Assembly: GCF_024741795.1 (NCBI RefSeq) | Contig: NZ_CP102950.1 | Coordinates: 1,116,001-1,180,000 of the forward strand | Source: Arthrobacter sp. CJ23 | Lineage (GTDB): Bacteria; Actinomycetota; Actinomycetes; Actinomycetales; Micrococcaceae | DNA: 64,000 nt | Direction of reading: 5' to 3' | Part shown: positions 42,837-52,126 of the stretch, in pieces | Layout: the number at the start of each line of letters is the position of its first letter | Position numbering within the stretch: position 1 is the first letter of the stretch | The notes under the pieces: model-generated | Databases searched by the model: none | What the model saw: only the letters and a program-made list of their open reading frames with translations | Told to the model about the DNA's origin: nothing | Program-made: the position numbers and the translations under genes

Positions 42837-45800
42837 ATGTCGATGGATGACCTGGTCTATCGTGGCCTGAAATCTGGGCTTGCTTGGCTGAAAGAGATCG
42901 GAGCCCAGCGGGTCCTCGTTCGAGGCGAACTTACAGGGCTGGACGTCGAAGAGTTGGAAGCGCTCGACGCCGACGTCCGTCAGCTCCCGCCCGGATATTC
43001 CGGCGGCAATCTCTTCAACGGTGTGTACGGGATCTACCGCAAGGGTCGATGGGAGGCCCTCGTCATCCGCGGAGAGGGCCAAGAAAGGCCAAATGGAACC
43101 GCCCGCCATCGATTCACTGCGGACGGAGGGATGCGTCACCTCGCGGAGGCTCGAGAGGACCTGGTTGAGCAGTGGGAGGACGCTCTGCCCTTCATCGGCA
43201 CAAGTTCGTTTGCGCCCGAGGATGTCGTGAAGGTGCTCGGGTCCGATCGCATTGGTCGGGTGCGGCGGGTTACTCGCACGCGCGCTGGTTACGTGATTGA
43301 GGTGAGTATCGACGGGGAGTCTCAGCACGTCGCGCCAGAGTCCCTCCAGAAGGTGGATGGAGACCCACGCGATCCAGCCTTCTGGGTAACCTCGGCACCC
43401 GCTTCGGCACGGGAGATCGCAATGACTCTGACGTGGACGAAGTTGCGCGAGCCGCTCTCGAACACCCTGTACTCCTACCGAGCGACAAAAACGGTCTTTC
43501 GTGCCTACCAGTTCATCCCTGCGCTCAAGATCCTCAACTCTCCGACCGGGCGGCTACTTCTGGCGGACGAGGTGGGTCTCGGAAAGACAATCGAGGCGGG
43601 ACTGGTGTGGAGCGAGCTGGAGCAGAGGTCACCGCTTCGTCGCACGCTCGTGGTCACGCCTTCCTCCTTGACTCACAAGTGGCGCATGGAGATGAGCCGG
43701 CGTTTCGACCGTGACCTTGAGGTTATCAAGCCTCGCAAGCTGGCTGACCTCGCCGAAGATCTCCTCGCCGGTCGGGACCCGGAACTCCACGCGATCATCT
43801 CGGTGGAGTCCCTCCGCAGTGCGAGCGACGTGCTCGAGCAGCTGACCCGGATCCGACCGAGATTTGATCTGGTCATCGTCGACGAGGCCCATGTGTTGCG
43901 CAATACCGGCACGAGGTCGAACCTGCTAGGCGGGTTGCTGTCCGATTGGGCCGATCACTTGTTGTTCTTGTCGGCCACCCCCATCAACCTGCGCTCGGAC
44001 GACCTGTACAACTTGCTGACTCTGCTCGACGATGGCATGTACCAGGACTCCCAAATCTTCCATATGCAGCTCGAGCCGAATCAGCACCTCAACGCGATCG
44101 AACGCGGCATCTCTCACGGCTCATCCGGCTCAGCCCTGCGCCACCACCTGCGGTCGATTAAGACACTGCCCTTCGGCCGCGCCGTGTCGAGCCGCCCGGA
44201 CTACGCGCGCCTAGAGGAGCTTCTTGACACCGCTGCACCCTTGGCAGCTGGCCCACGGGCCGAAGTCAAACGCCTCGTTTCCGAGCTGAACACTTTGAGT
44301 GGCGTGCTCTCGAGGACCCGGAAGGTGGATGTACCTGACGCCAAGGCCGTGCGTGAACCCCATCAGGTAGCCGTGACCTGGTCGCCGGACGAGAAGGGCT
44401 TCTACGACCGCGTCGTCGACCACTTCATGTCCCGGGCTCGCGCGCACGGAACGCCACCCGGCTTCGCCATGCAGATGCCGCTGCGCCAGGTCGCGAGCTG
44501 CCTGCCCGCCATGCAGGCGCGACTCTCTGCCAACGCAGACCAGTTCGCGCGCTCGGTGGAGGACTACGACGAGGAGTATGGCGAAGAGGACCTGGCGGAA
44601 ATGCGCGAGGACTGGACATCCTTCGAGTGGCATGGCGAGGACTCGAAGTTTGAAGCCCTGCTGGAGCGGCTCACGCACTTGCGCGAACAAGGCTTGCGTC
44701 AGGCACTGATCTTCTCCACCTTTCGCGGGACCATCGCGTACCTGGCAGAACGCCTGAGCTCAGACTTCCGGGTCGAGCAGCTTCACGGCGGTATCCGCAT
44801 GGTGGATCGCCAGCCCATCATCGATGCCTTTCGCGATGGGAAATTCGACTTCCTCATTGCGAGCGAGGTGGCATCGGAGGGTCTGGACTTCGAGTTCTGC
44901 AACGTACTGGTGAACTACGACCTGCCCTGGAACCCCATGCGAGTCGAGCAGCGAATCGGTCGTTTGGACCGATTCGGCCAAAAGCACGAGAAGGTCCTTA
45001 TCCTCAACATGCATGTGCCGGGGACGATCGAGTCCGACATCTTGGAACGCCTATACACCCGAATCGGCGTATTTCAGAACTCCATTGGAGACCTCGAGCC
45101 CATCCTCAGGGACGACTTCCGTGACCTAGCTAACCAAATCCTTGATCCGCGACTGGACGACTCCCAGCGTAGGCAGCGAGCGGAAGAAATCGCAACGGCA
45201 ATCGAGACGAGGGCGGCGAATCTTCGGCGACTGAATGAGGAGCGCGCCACTCTGTCCACGATTGATGAGATGCAGGTGGAAGGCCTCTCGGAATCAGGGC
45301 CAGTGGACGGGCGGTATGTCGGAACGACAGAAGTGCGCACCCTCATTGAGCGCATGCTGCGAGCCACTGGAGGCAAGCTGGAGAAGTCGGAGCGTCCGGG
45401 CATCCTGCTATTGCGGGGAAGCAATGAGCTCTCCGACCTCATCTATCGCTTTCGAGGCACCCAGGGAGCGAGCCGTCGGTCAGCGATGCTGTTCCAAGGT
45501 CGTATCCGCAACGGAGAACCAATCGAAGTGACCTTCGACGCCGACCTGGCAAGCACGCGAGACGTGGAACTCCTATCTCTCCGACATCCCATCGTTGACG
45601 TGGCAGTGCACCAACTGGAACAGGACGGGCTCGGGTTGCATCGTTACGGCATAGGCAGGCTTGCGACGCTGCCGTCCGGTACTCGCTATGCCGTCACGGT
45701 GGACTTGGTAGCGTCGACCGGCGTGAGGCCGACCAAGGAATTGTGGTCAACGGCGATCGATATCCAGACCGGGGCCGTTGCACCGGACATCGGCGTTCAG

Positions 45801-46193
45801 TTGCTGGAGGCCGTGGCGAACGGATCGCTGGAGGAAGCTACTGGTGCCACGCCAACGCCGATGGAGCCCTTCCTCATTTCGCTTAAGGAGGTCAGCTGGG
45901 CTCGGCACCGTGAGGAGGAGTCACGCAGGCGTTTGGACAACGAGGCGTTGGTAGGGGCCCGCCTCGACGCGCGCAAGGCGAGTCTTCAGGTCAAGATCCT
46001 TAAGGCGAGAGCAACGTTGGACGTCGTTATGGAGCGAGAACGCGATCCGAGGGTCATCCGGATGGCAGAAGGTCGCATCCGCAACCTCGGTCAGGACCTC
46101 GAGCAGCTTGAGGCCGAGCTGGAGGAGCAGCGGGCCTTCTCGATGAGCCGCAGGACGGTCGCAGTGATTGAGCTCGTCGGTCCGGCTACTTGA
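42837..46193 (+). CDS. RapA/HepA-type SNF2 helicase of the Hsp70-GrpE-like cassette
   Basis: The 1118-aa protein is a Snf2-family translocase closest in build to RapA/HepA: LADEVGLGKTIEAGLVW (Walker A, about 240-256), VIVDEAHVLRNT (about 345-356), LSATPINLRSDD, and in lobe 2 ASEVASEGLDFEFCNVL and RVEQRIGRLDRFGQKH (about 700-716). The N-terminal 230 residues and the C-terminal 350 are unassigned; the last 90 are coiled coil. GAGGGAGG precedes the ATG. Its stop overlaps the end of the convergent Hsp70 gene by eight bases. It could remodel or travel along DNA as the effector or sensor of the three-gene unit. Confidence 0.88.
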   Translation: MSMDDLVYRGLKSGLAWLKEIGAQRVLVRGELTGLDVEELEALDADVRQLPPGYSGGNLFNGVYGIYRKGRWEALVIRGEGQERPNGTARHRFTADGGMRHLAEAREDLVEQWEDALPFIGTSSFAPEDVVKVLGSDRIGRVRRVTRTRAGYVIEVSIDGESQHVAPESLQKVDGDPRDPAFWVTSAPASAREIAMTLTWTKLREPLSNTLYSYRATKTVFRAYQFIPALKILNSPTGRLLLADEVGLGKTIEAGLVWSELEQRSPLRRTLVVTPSSLTHKWRMEMSRRFDRDLEVIKPRKLADLAEDLLAGRDPELHAIISVESLRSASDVLEQLTRIRPRFDLVIVDEAHVLRNTGTRSNLLGGLLSDWADHLLFLSATPINLRSDDLYNLLTLLDDGMYQDSQIFHMQLEPNQHLNAIERGISHGSSGSALRHHLRSIKTLPFGRAVSSRPDYARLEELLDTAAPLAAGPRAEVKRLVSELNTLSGVLSRTRKVDVPDAKAVREPHQVAVTWSPDEKGFYDRVVDHFMSRARAHGTPPGFAMQMPLRQVASCLPAMQARLSANADQFARSVEDYDEEYGEEDLAEMREDWTSFEWHGEDSKFEALLERLTHLREQGLRQALIFSTFRGTIAYLAERLSSDFRVEQLHGGIRMVDRQPIIDAFRDGKFDFLIASEVASEGLDFEFCNVLVNYDLPWNPMRVEQRIGRLDRFGQKHEKVLILNMHVPGTIESDILERLYTRIGVFQNSIGDLEPILRDDFRDLANQILDPRLDDSQRRQRAEEIATAIETRAANLRRLNEERATLSTIDEMQVEGLSESGPVDGRYVGTTEVRTLIERMLRATGGKLEKSERPGILLLRGSNELSDLIYRFRGTQGASRRSAMLFQGRIRNGEPIEVTFDADLASTRDVELLSLRHPIVDVAVHQLEQDGLGLHRYGIGRLATLPSGTRYAVTVDLVASTGVRPTKELWSTAIDIQTGAVAPDIGVQLLEAVANGSLEEATGATPTPMEPFLISLKEVSWARHREEESRRRLDNEALVGARLDARKASLQVKILKARATLDVVMERERDPRVIRMAEGRIRNLGQDLEQLEAELEEQRAFSMSRRTVAVIELVGPAT

Positions 46194-47835
46194 CGTCCCA
46201 CCAACGGCGTTCCATTGGCTGCCAGTCCGGCTCCTTGACAGGAAGGGCAAGGCGGGCGAAACCGCCCGTGAGCACAGGCCAGCGCGTGACGCGGAATGAC
46301 TGACTCGTTCCGCGGCCATCGGTGATGTTGACGTGCCCTTCCGTGGACAGAGCGAAGCGGACACCACCATGGCCGAAGGCAACCTTCAATCCAGGCACAT
46401 CGGTCTCCTCATACCGCAGATCGACCGGCGTTCCGTCCATCGCATAGACAGCGAGGCGGCCGTAGCCAGTTGCTGGCAATGATCGAGCTGAATCGCGATT
46501 GACCGCGGTGGCGCCGTCTGGCCACTCATATCTGAGCCGGTCCCGGCTCAGTGCTTGCCACCATTCGTAGAGCTTCGTGTGTGCTCGGTAGAGCGGCACA
46601 CGGGTCAGGTCCCCGCCTGCCGCCGAGAACTCGAGCACGAAGTCGAAGGCGGGACGATGCAGATTCACCTGCTCGTAGGAAGTGTTCTCGGCAAGCCCCG
46701 CAACGATCGCCTCCTGCGCGCCGTTCCTGCCGGGGAAGGTGTGGACCCTGGCGGTGGGTAGCTTCCTGCTAAGGAACTTCTCCACCGCGGAGGCGCGGCT
46801 CATGCCCCCGGCAAGGAGAACGTGATGAACGTTTGAGGTGAGGCTCTCTTCCGAAATCTGGCGCAGGGCAGAAGTGACCGCACCTTCGGCACGGGTCAGG
46901 TATGATGCGCGCAGGGTCGAGGTGATCAGGGACCAGGCGCGTTCCAGTTGCGGACGCATGGCATCCTCCAGCTGCTCGCGGGTGTATTGCAGGCTGGGCA
47001 GGTTGCCGGCCTGATAGCCGACATGCACCTGCGTCTCGTTGTGTGTCGAGAGGTCAACCTTCGCCTCAGCTGCTGCGCGCATCAGATAAGCCCTCGCGAG
47101 ATCAGCGTCGGGCAACGCCTCGAGCTCGATCCCTTGCTCGCGGAGAGCGATCTCCAAGTCAGCGACGATCGTTCCGTCGAGCACGTCACCGGCCTCGTTG
47201 AGGCCGTCTGAGGCGAGGACGTAGATTTCGGGATCCCTGAGCGGGCCGGTCGTGACGTCAAGGACGGCGACGTCGAGCGTTCCTCCGCCCATGTCGAACA
47301 CGAGCACGCGCTCTTCGTCGAAGTACTCCCTCTGTTGCGTTCGCCAGCCGATCCAGTTCAGTCCAGCGGCGATCGGCTCATCAATCAGAGTCGAGGGGCC
47401 GACGCTGAAGCCCGCCGTCTCGGCGAGGCCGAGCAACCGTTCACGCTGATCCGCGTCCCACATTGCAGGGCAGCCGAATCGCGTGACTCCTTTATCGGAG
47501 ATGGGGAGCCGATCAGCGCGGGCACGGTTCGCGATCTCGCGAAGGACCGCGCCGATGACCTCGTCGGCGTTGCGTTCGACGGAACCGTCGGCGCTTCGCG
47601 CGACTACCGCGCGTCCGGTGATGCAGCGCTTGACCGAAGTGATCAGAGCGGCGGGATTGTGCGTGAGTGCGTCCTCGCCGACCACCAAGGCGTCAGCGCT
47701 GACCGCAGCAGCGGAGGGCATCCACGATTCGGCGTGACCGATTGGGATCACCGTCGGCCTGCCCGCCGGCAGGCTTTCAGCGATCAGTGTCGTGGTCGTG
47801 CCAAAGTCGACACCCAGAAACTGCTCTCGAGCCAA
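46186..47835 (-). CDS. Hsp70/DnaK-like ATPase
   Basis: The 549-aa protein has the actin-Hsp70 ATPase fold: phosphate-1 loop LGVDFGTTTTLIAE (7-20), the IDEPIAAGL connect motif (151-159), phosphate-2 VFDMGGGTLDVAV (179-191) and the adenosine motif HVLLAGGMSRAS (338-349). After about residue 385 it does not follow the DnaK substrate-binding domain; instead there is a shorter, beta-rich tail of about 160 residues ending WWDVK. So the client site is probably specialised. It is second in a two-gene operon after the 664-aa GrpE-like protein, eight bases apart, and faces the SNF2 helicase tail to tail. Confidence 0.88.
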   Translation of the reverse strand: MAREQFLGVDFGTTTTLIAESLPAGRPTVIPIGHAESWMPSAAAVSADALVVGEDALTHNPAALITSVKRCITGRAVVARSADGSVERNADEVIGAVLREIANRARADRLPISDKGVTRFGCPAMWDADQRERLLGLAETAGFSVGPSTLIDEPIAAGLNWIGWRTQQREYFDEERVLVFDMGGGTLDVAVLDVTTGPLRDPEIYVLASDGLNEAGDVLDGTIVADLEIALREQGIELEALPDADLARAYLMRAAAEAKVDLSTHNETQVHVGYQAGNLPSLQYTREQLEDAMRPQLERAWSLITSTLRASYLTRAEGAVTSALRQISEESLTSNVHHVLLAGGMSRASAVEKFLSRKLPTARVHTFPGRNGAQEAIVAGLAENTSYEQVNLHRPAFDFVLEFSAAGGDLTRVPLYRAHTKLYEWWQALSRDRLRYEWPDGATAVNRDSARSLPATGYGRLAVYAMDGTPVDLRYEETDVPGLKVAFGHGGVRFALSTEGHVNITDGRGTSQSFRVTRWPVLTGGFARLALPVKEPDWQPMERRWWDVK

Positions 47836-47843
47836 TCCAACTC

Positions 47844-49838
47844 CTAATAAGTTCGTTCAACGAGCGCGCGCACGAGAACGATCTCATCGGCCCCCTCGCC
47901 CAATGTATATCCGATGCCGGTGACAGTCACTGGTGTGTTGGGCAGTGGCGGCTCCCCGACGACATCGTGACGCTGTGGGTCATAGGGCTCCGTCCGGCCT
48001 GGGACACCTGACGGAGTCAGTCCCTCACGGGCGGCCATCCGACGTACCCGCTCCCGGACGCGCTGAGCGGACTGGCTGTCGGCAGCCCCGTCGACGTACG
48101 CGCAGAGCCCCGCAAAGGCGCGCATGACATCGATCCGGATCTGGCGCGACTGAGATTCGCGAAGCTCGTTGGTGCTCGCGGCGGCCTCACTAAGTCGTGC
48201 CTCCATGCGGTGCAGCCGGTCATCACTTAACCGCACGGCTTCCTGGGCCTTGCCGAGCAGCTCCGTCTTTTCCTTCGCCTGGCGAGTGAGGGCCTCTACT
48301 TGGTGAGCAAGCTCGAATATCCGTGTCTCATTCCTGAGACGTACAAGCCAGGCCCGGCCGATGTTGTCATCCCGTAGGACTCGGTCGAACGCTTGCTGAA
48401 CGGCACTTTCATCCATGAGGCGAGCAAGTGCGGTGGGGGCGGCGAGCGACGTGAGCAGCTGACGCCTCGTCGTGGCTGACGCGAGCCTCTTGACCACCAA
48501 GGGCTTGACTATGGCGGACGCTATGGCATCGCTCTCGAGCGCGCTGGCCAAGGGCGTGGTGGCGACCGAAGCCAGATCGTCAAACTCCACGTCCCGCCAC
48601 CACATTTCGTCGGCGAGATCTGCTGGATGATTGCGCCAGATCCACCCCAGCACGCGGGCCCTTGAGCCGGCTGCGTTCAGCGGAACGGACGTGAGTCGCC
48701 GGGCCACCGCAGACTTGTCCTGGAGAGCGAGATTCTTCCAGGAGTCCTGATCCATCGCGCTTATGACGGTCGCCAAAAGCCCCGCGACCCACTCACCCTT
48801 CTTCGCAGCATCTTTCGGCGTTTCCATCTCGCGGGTGGCACGAAGGACGGTGTCCAGGCTGAGGAGACCAACCGAGGGCGAGCTCAATAGCCTCCGAATC
48901 AGGAAGTCTTTGGCGTGCCGTAGCTCCTGGGCGCTGGCAGACGCCGGCTCAAGACCGCGCAACTCGGCGTCTGCCGCATCTATTAGAGCGGCCGCACCCT
49001 CGGGTCCCGCCAATTGCACCGCATCAATTGCCTTGATCGTCTTGCTCTCCCTCGGCAGGGCCTGCAGGATCAAAGCAGCTCGACCGAGCGCCGGAACGGC
49101 AGCTTGAAGCGCATCATCGGACAGCGAGTCCACAGCGAGCCCAGCTGCCAAAGGATTACGTAGGGCAATACCCAGTAGCCGAGCCCAGTTCTCAGGCAGT
49201 TGGCCTGAGACCGAAGTCGCATGGACGAGTTCGACAGCCGGGTGGATTTGCCCGCCCTCAGCGCCATCGGCGACCTGCGGAGCAGCGTCACCGCCTCGCT
49301 CGGCATTTCCGGCATCGAGTTCCACCGTCACGGTGTTCTCTTTCAAAGCTGTCCCTCCGCGCATTTGGGCGGCTACGTCAGCTGAAATTGCATCGAGCGG
49401 AGCCTGCCCCGCCCAGATGTACTTGAGGCTCGCACCCTTACCCGATGCCTTGACATTCTCGTTCGCCTCGAAAGTCAGGCGAGCCCGCTTCCACAGGGCA
49501 CTGACATCCCCGGTGAAGACCTCCTCGACACGCGCGATGAGGTCTTTACTCGACACCGGCTTCGCAGAGTCGAGGAGGGCGAACGCGAAAGCCTGTGCAG
49601 GCGACGAGCGCACGAGCTCCGAGGTGGCAACCGGGTCGACGTACTTTCGGTGGCGTAGCCCACCGGCCGGGGTGGCAAATAGAATGTGGTCCCCATCAGC
49701 GCCGAGCCGGACATCATCGGTTGACCCGTCACTCCAAAGAACAGTGACCTCAGCACCCTTGCGGTCGACGAGGAGTCCCTCTCGGAGGACCACCCGAGAT
49801 TTCTTATCGAGGTCCATGACCACCTGAGGCGCTTTCAC
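47844..49838 (-). CDS. 664-aa protein with C-terminal GrpE-like domain
   Basis: The first 500 residues have no family I recognise: a small beta-rich start (LLVDRKGAEVTVLWSDGS) then a long alanine/leucine-rich helical region. From about 508 there is a coiled coil, and the end follows the GrpE pattern: a helical bundle, YDPQRHDVV, and VTGIGYTLGEGADEIVLVRA, matching GrpE's DPxxH and GYTLxGR beta-wing. GrpE is the nucleotide exchange factor of Hsp70, so this protein is probably the dedicated partner of the adjoining Hsp70-like ATPase. Start is a GTG without a ribosome site, so a leaderless mRNA is possible; ATG 49817 is an alternative. Confidence 0.75.
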   Translation of the reverse strand: MKAPQVVMDLDKKSRVVLREGLLVDRKGAEVTVLWSDGSTDDVRLGADGDHILFATPAGGLRHRKYVDPVATSELVRSSPAQAFAFALLDSAKPVSSKDLIARVEEVFTGDVSALWKRARLTFEANENVKASGKGASLKYIWAGQAPLDAISADVAAQMRGGTALKENTVTVELDAGNAERGGDAAPQVADGAEGGQIHPAVELVHATSVSGQLPENWARLLGIALRNPLAAGLAVDSLSDDALQAAVPALGRAALILQALPRESKTIKAIDAVQLAGPEGAAALIDAADAELRGLEPASASAQELRHAKDFLIRRLLSSPSVGLLSLDTVLRATREMETPKDAAKKGEWVAGLLATVISAMDQDSWKNLALQDKSAVARRLTSVPLNAAGSRARVLGWIWRNHPADLADEMWWRDVEFDDLASVATTPLASALESDAIASAIVKPLVVKRLASATTRRQLLTSLAAPTALARLMDESAVQQAFDRVLRDDNIGRAWLVRLRNETRIFELAHQVEALTRQAKEKTELLGKAQEAVRLSDDRLHRMEARLSEAAASTNELRESQSRQIRIDVMRAFAGLCAYVDGAADSQSAQRVRERVRRMAAREGLTPSGVPGRTEPYDPQRHDVVGEPPLPNTPVTVTGIGYTLGEGADEIVLVRALVERTY

Positions 49839-49901
49839 CCGCGTATTCTATCCACAGCACCGGCTTCAACCCGACCCGCCACCATCGTCAGGCAGAAGCG
49901 G

Positions 49902-50066
49902 GACCACCCCGCCGTAATCAGGATGGTGCAGGAGGGCACAGAGAAACTCAAACCGTTTATCACCGGCCGGATCGCACCGGAGCACTCGGTGGAGCAGGGC
50001 TTCGACACCCTGATCAGCCGCAAGGTCAGGGCGGTCAAGTTGCTGGTGAGCCCGGAGGGAGTGGGC
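49902..50066 (+). pseudogene. C-terminal fragment of a Zn alcohol/(R,R)-butanediol dehydrogenase gene
   Basis: The frame reads DHPAVIRMVQEGTEKLKPF, then ITGRIAPEHSVEQGFDTLI and AVKLLVSP, the end of (R,R)-butanediol dehydrogenases. There is no start codon or catalytic domain. With the fragment at 42509 it shows that one dehydrogenase gene was split, and part of it lost, at the site now holding the SNF2-Hsp70 cassette. Confidence 0.75.
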
Positions 50067-50086
50067 GGTCGCTGTCCCCTGCCGCC

Positions 50087-50404
50087 TTACAGCCCGGCCC
50101 GCCGGTTCCGCACCTGTCGCAGCAGCTGCCTGAAGCCATACACAAACACGGCCTCGATCAGCACCAGCAACCCGAGCAGCAGCCACTCGCCTTGGCCGGC
50201 GAAAACGATGGCGCCGATCAGGACCGTCGTGGTTCCAAGGGCCAGGGCATAGATGGCGAAGCCGAGGGCCACCTTGGCGCTGCGCACGCCCGTGCGGAGG
50301 CCGAAGCCCTGGGACACGCCGCCGGGGCGTCCCTCGACGAGGTCCGGGCCTGCGGGCTCGAGATTGTCGAACTCAGCCCAAAGGTCATGATCCTGATCGG
50401 CCAT
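50087..50404 (-). CDS. small two-helix membrane protein
   Basis: The 105-aa protein has an acidic N-terminal 40 residues (MADQDHDLWAEFDNLEP) and two membrane helices (about 46-68 and 72-92), ending in an arginine-rich tail, so both ends should be cytoplasmic. I do not recognise a named family; small actinobacterial membrane proteins of this kind are common. It sits just outside the dehydrogenase fragment and 66 bases after the monooxygenase. Confidence 0.75.
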   Translation of the reverse strand: MADQDHDLWAEFDNLEPAGPDLVEGRPGGVSQGFGLRTGVRSAKVALGFAIYALALGTTTVLIGAIVFAGQGEWLLLGLLVLIEAVFVYGFRQLLRQVRNRRAGL

Positions 50405-50470
50405 GTATCAATTATCCCGCGCAACCCGGCAGGCGTCCCGGTGCCCGCGGGGAGCAATAAGCGCCAAAGC

Positions 50471-51700
50471 TCACCGGTCAGCCACCCGCCCCGCAACGTA
50501 CTCGGCATCCACGCCCACGCCGCCGACGATCGACGAGTAGTGGCCCGTCAACCACGGGAGGCCCACCACATACAGCCCCGGGTGTTCGGTCACGCCGCGG
50601 ACCTGGCGCGGATAACTCCACGCGTCCAGAACCGGAAGATCCACAAAGCCCAGGTCTAGCTTGTAGCCCGTGGCCCACAGCACCGAGGTGATGTTCTCGG
50701 CGGCGAGATCGAGGCGCGGTGACGAGGCGGGCAGCCAGTCGTCCGCCGGCACCGGCTCAGCTTCAGGCGCGTCGATCCCCGCAGCGGCGATGTAGGCGTC
50801 CAGCGCCCTGCCCATCCGCTGGCCGAACCCGGACTCCACCGCGGCCAAGCGTTCGGGGAGGTCGTCCGTGAAGGTGAGTACGCCGTCGTTGGCTGCTTCC
50901 AGATGGCCGTGCAGGCGCATGCCCTGGCGGCCCAGCTCGCGGAGGTGGATGTCGTGGCCGCCGTCGGCGCCGGACAGTAGCGGGTTGCAGGCGAACCGTG
51001 CCGCGGGGGAGGGCAGCTGCTCCACCGTCAGGGCGTTGAGCCCGTACTCGGGCCCGTGGATGCCAGCCTGCAGGATCCAATAGATGATGTCGTGCCCGCG
51101 GTACCGGCGCGGCGCCTCCGGGCACGCGGACACCGCCAGATGCACCTCGCGGCCGGCCGCGTGCAGCTCCTCGGCGATCTGCCCGCCCGACTGCCCCGTC
51201 CCCACAATCAGCACGGCACCATCGGGCAGCTGCTCCGGATTGCGGTAGTCGTGGGTGTGGAGCTGCAGGACGCCCTCCGGGAGGGCCGCAGCCAGGGCCG
51301 GGACCTTCGGCACCTGGTACGCGCCCGTCGCCAGCACCACCTTGCGTGCCTGCCAGCTACCATCAGACGTCTCCACGCTGAAGCCGCCGTCCGACGCCGC
51401 GAGCCGCGTGACATCCGTGCCGGTCCGGACCGGGGCAGCGATCCTCCGTGCATAGTCCCGGAAGTAGTCCACCACGCGGTCCCGCGCCATGAACGCCTCC
51501 GGCTCCGTGCCGGAGTACGGCATTCCGGGCAGGTCCAGGGAGAAGTTCGGCGTGTTCAGGACGAACGCGTCCCAGCGGTCCTGCCACGCGCCACCCAGCG
51601 CGGCCCGCCGTTCCAGGACCACGTGCTCGACGCCGGCCCGGCTGAGGAAGTAGCTCGTCGCAAGTCCCGCTTGGCCGCCACCGATGATGACCGTGTCCAT
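50471..51700 (-). CDS. flavin-containing NAD(P)H monooxygenase (FMO/BVMO-like)
   Basis: The 409-aa protein has the FAD-binding GGGQAGLATSYFL near the N-terminus and a second, NADPH-binding GTGQSGGQIAEEL near 165, with the conserved ATGY (LWATGYKLD) close to the C-terminus, as in flavin monooxygenases and CzcO-like oxidoreductases. A TTG two codons earlier (51706) is an alternative start. Its 3' 548 bp is repeated at 41892-42439. The substrate is unknown. Confidence 0.88.
   Translation of the reverse strand: MDTVIIGGGQAGLATSYFLSRAGVEHVVLERRAALGGAWQDRWDAFVLNTPNFSLDLPGMPYSGTEPEAFMARDRVVDYFRDYARRIAAPVRTGTDVTRLAASDGGFSVETSDGSWQARKVVLATGAYQVPKVPALAAALPEGVLQLHTHDYRNPEQLPDGAVLIVGTGQSGGQIAEELHAAGREVHLAVSACPEAPRRYRGHDIIYWILQAGIHGPEYGLNALTVEQLPSPAARFACNPLLSGADGGHDIHLRELGRQGMRLHGHLEAANDGVLTFTDDLPERLAAVESGFGQRMGRALDAYIAAAGIDAPEAEPVPADDWLPASSPRLDLAAENITSVLWATGYKLDLGFVDLPVLDAWSYPRQVRGVTEHPGLYVVGLPWLTGHYSSIVGGVGVDAEYVAGRVADR
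50473..51020. repeat. right 548-bp direct repeat flanking the Hsp70-SNF2 cassette
   Basis: This copy lies within the intact monooxygenase gene. Homologous exchange with 41892-42439 would delete 8581 bp, including the complete three-gene cassette and both dehydrogenase fragments. Confidence 0.85.
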
Positions 51701-51741
51701 GGCCAAACTTTACGCCGAGTGCTTCGAGCGCGGGAGCCTTC

Positions 51742-52104
51742 CTACTCGTGGAGGGTGATTTGGTATCCGTCGGGATCGGCGAAGGTAAAGGTACGCCCGA
51801 ACGGGCCGTCGAATGGCTCGACGACGATTTCGGTACCGGCAGCCGCCAATTTGTCGTGGATCGTTTGCGTGTCAGTGGCGTGCAACCACAATCCGATGCC
51901 GAGGCCAGGCTGCGGCGTGGAGGCAAGGCTGACACCCGGCGCCAGGTCCCGGACTGCGAACGCGGCCGGTTTGGTGTCAAATACCACCGCGTGCGGTGGC
52001 CCCGCCTGGGAACGGGTCAGCCCGAGGTGCTGCTCGTAGAACGCGGCAGACGCTGCGAGGTCGCGCACCTGGATGGAAACGAAGTCGGGTCCGGTGACCG
52101 GCAT
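51742..52104 (-). CDS. VOC-family protein, MarR-linked
   Basis: The 120-aa protein starts VSIQVRDLAASAAFYEQHLG, the standard VOC module, with the paired end FTFADPDGYQITLHE, whose last Glu is a usual metal ligand. Members detoxify electrophiles or bind antibiotics. It is divergent from the MarR gene, and the 64-bp gap contains two matching MarR-like operators, so its expression should respond to that regulator. Confidence 0.88.
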   Translation of the reverse strand: MPVTGPDFVSIQVRDLAASAAFYEQHLGLTRSQAGPPHAVVFDTKPAAFAVRDLAPGVSLASTPQPGLGIGLWLHATDTQTIHDKLAAAGTEIVVEPFDGPFGRTFTFADPDGYQITLHE

Positions 52105-52126
52105 GGGGAACTCCTTAGTTAGTTAG

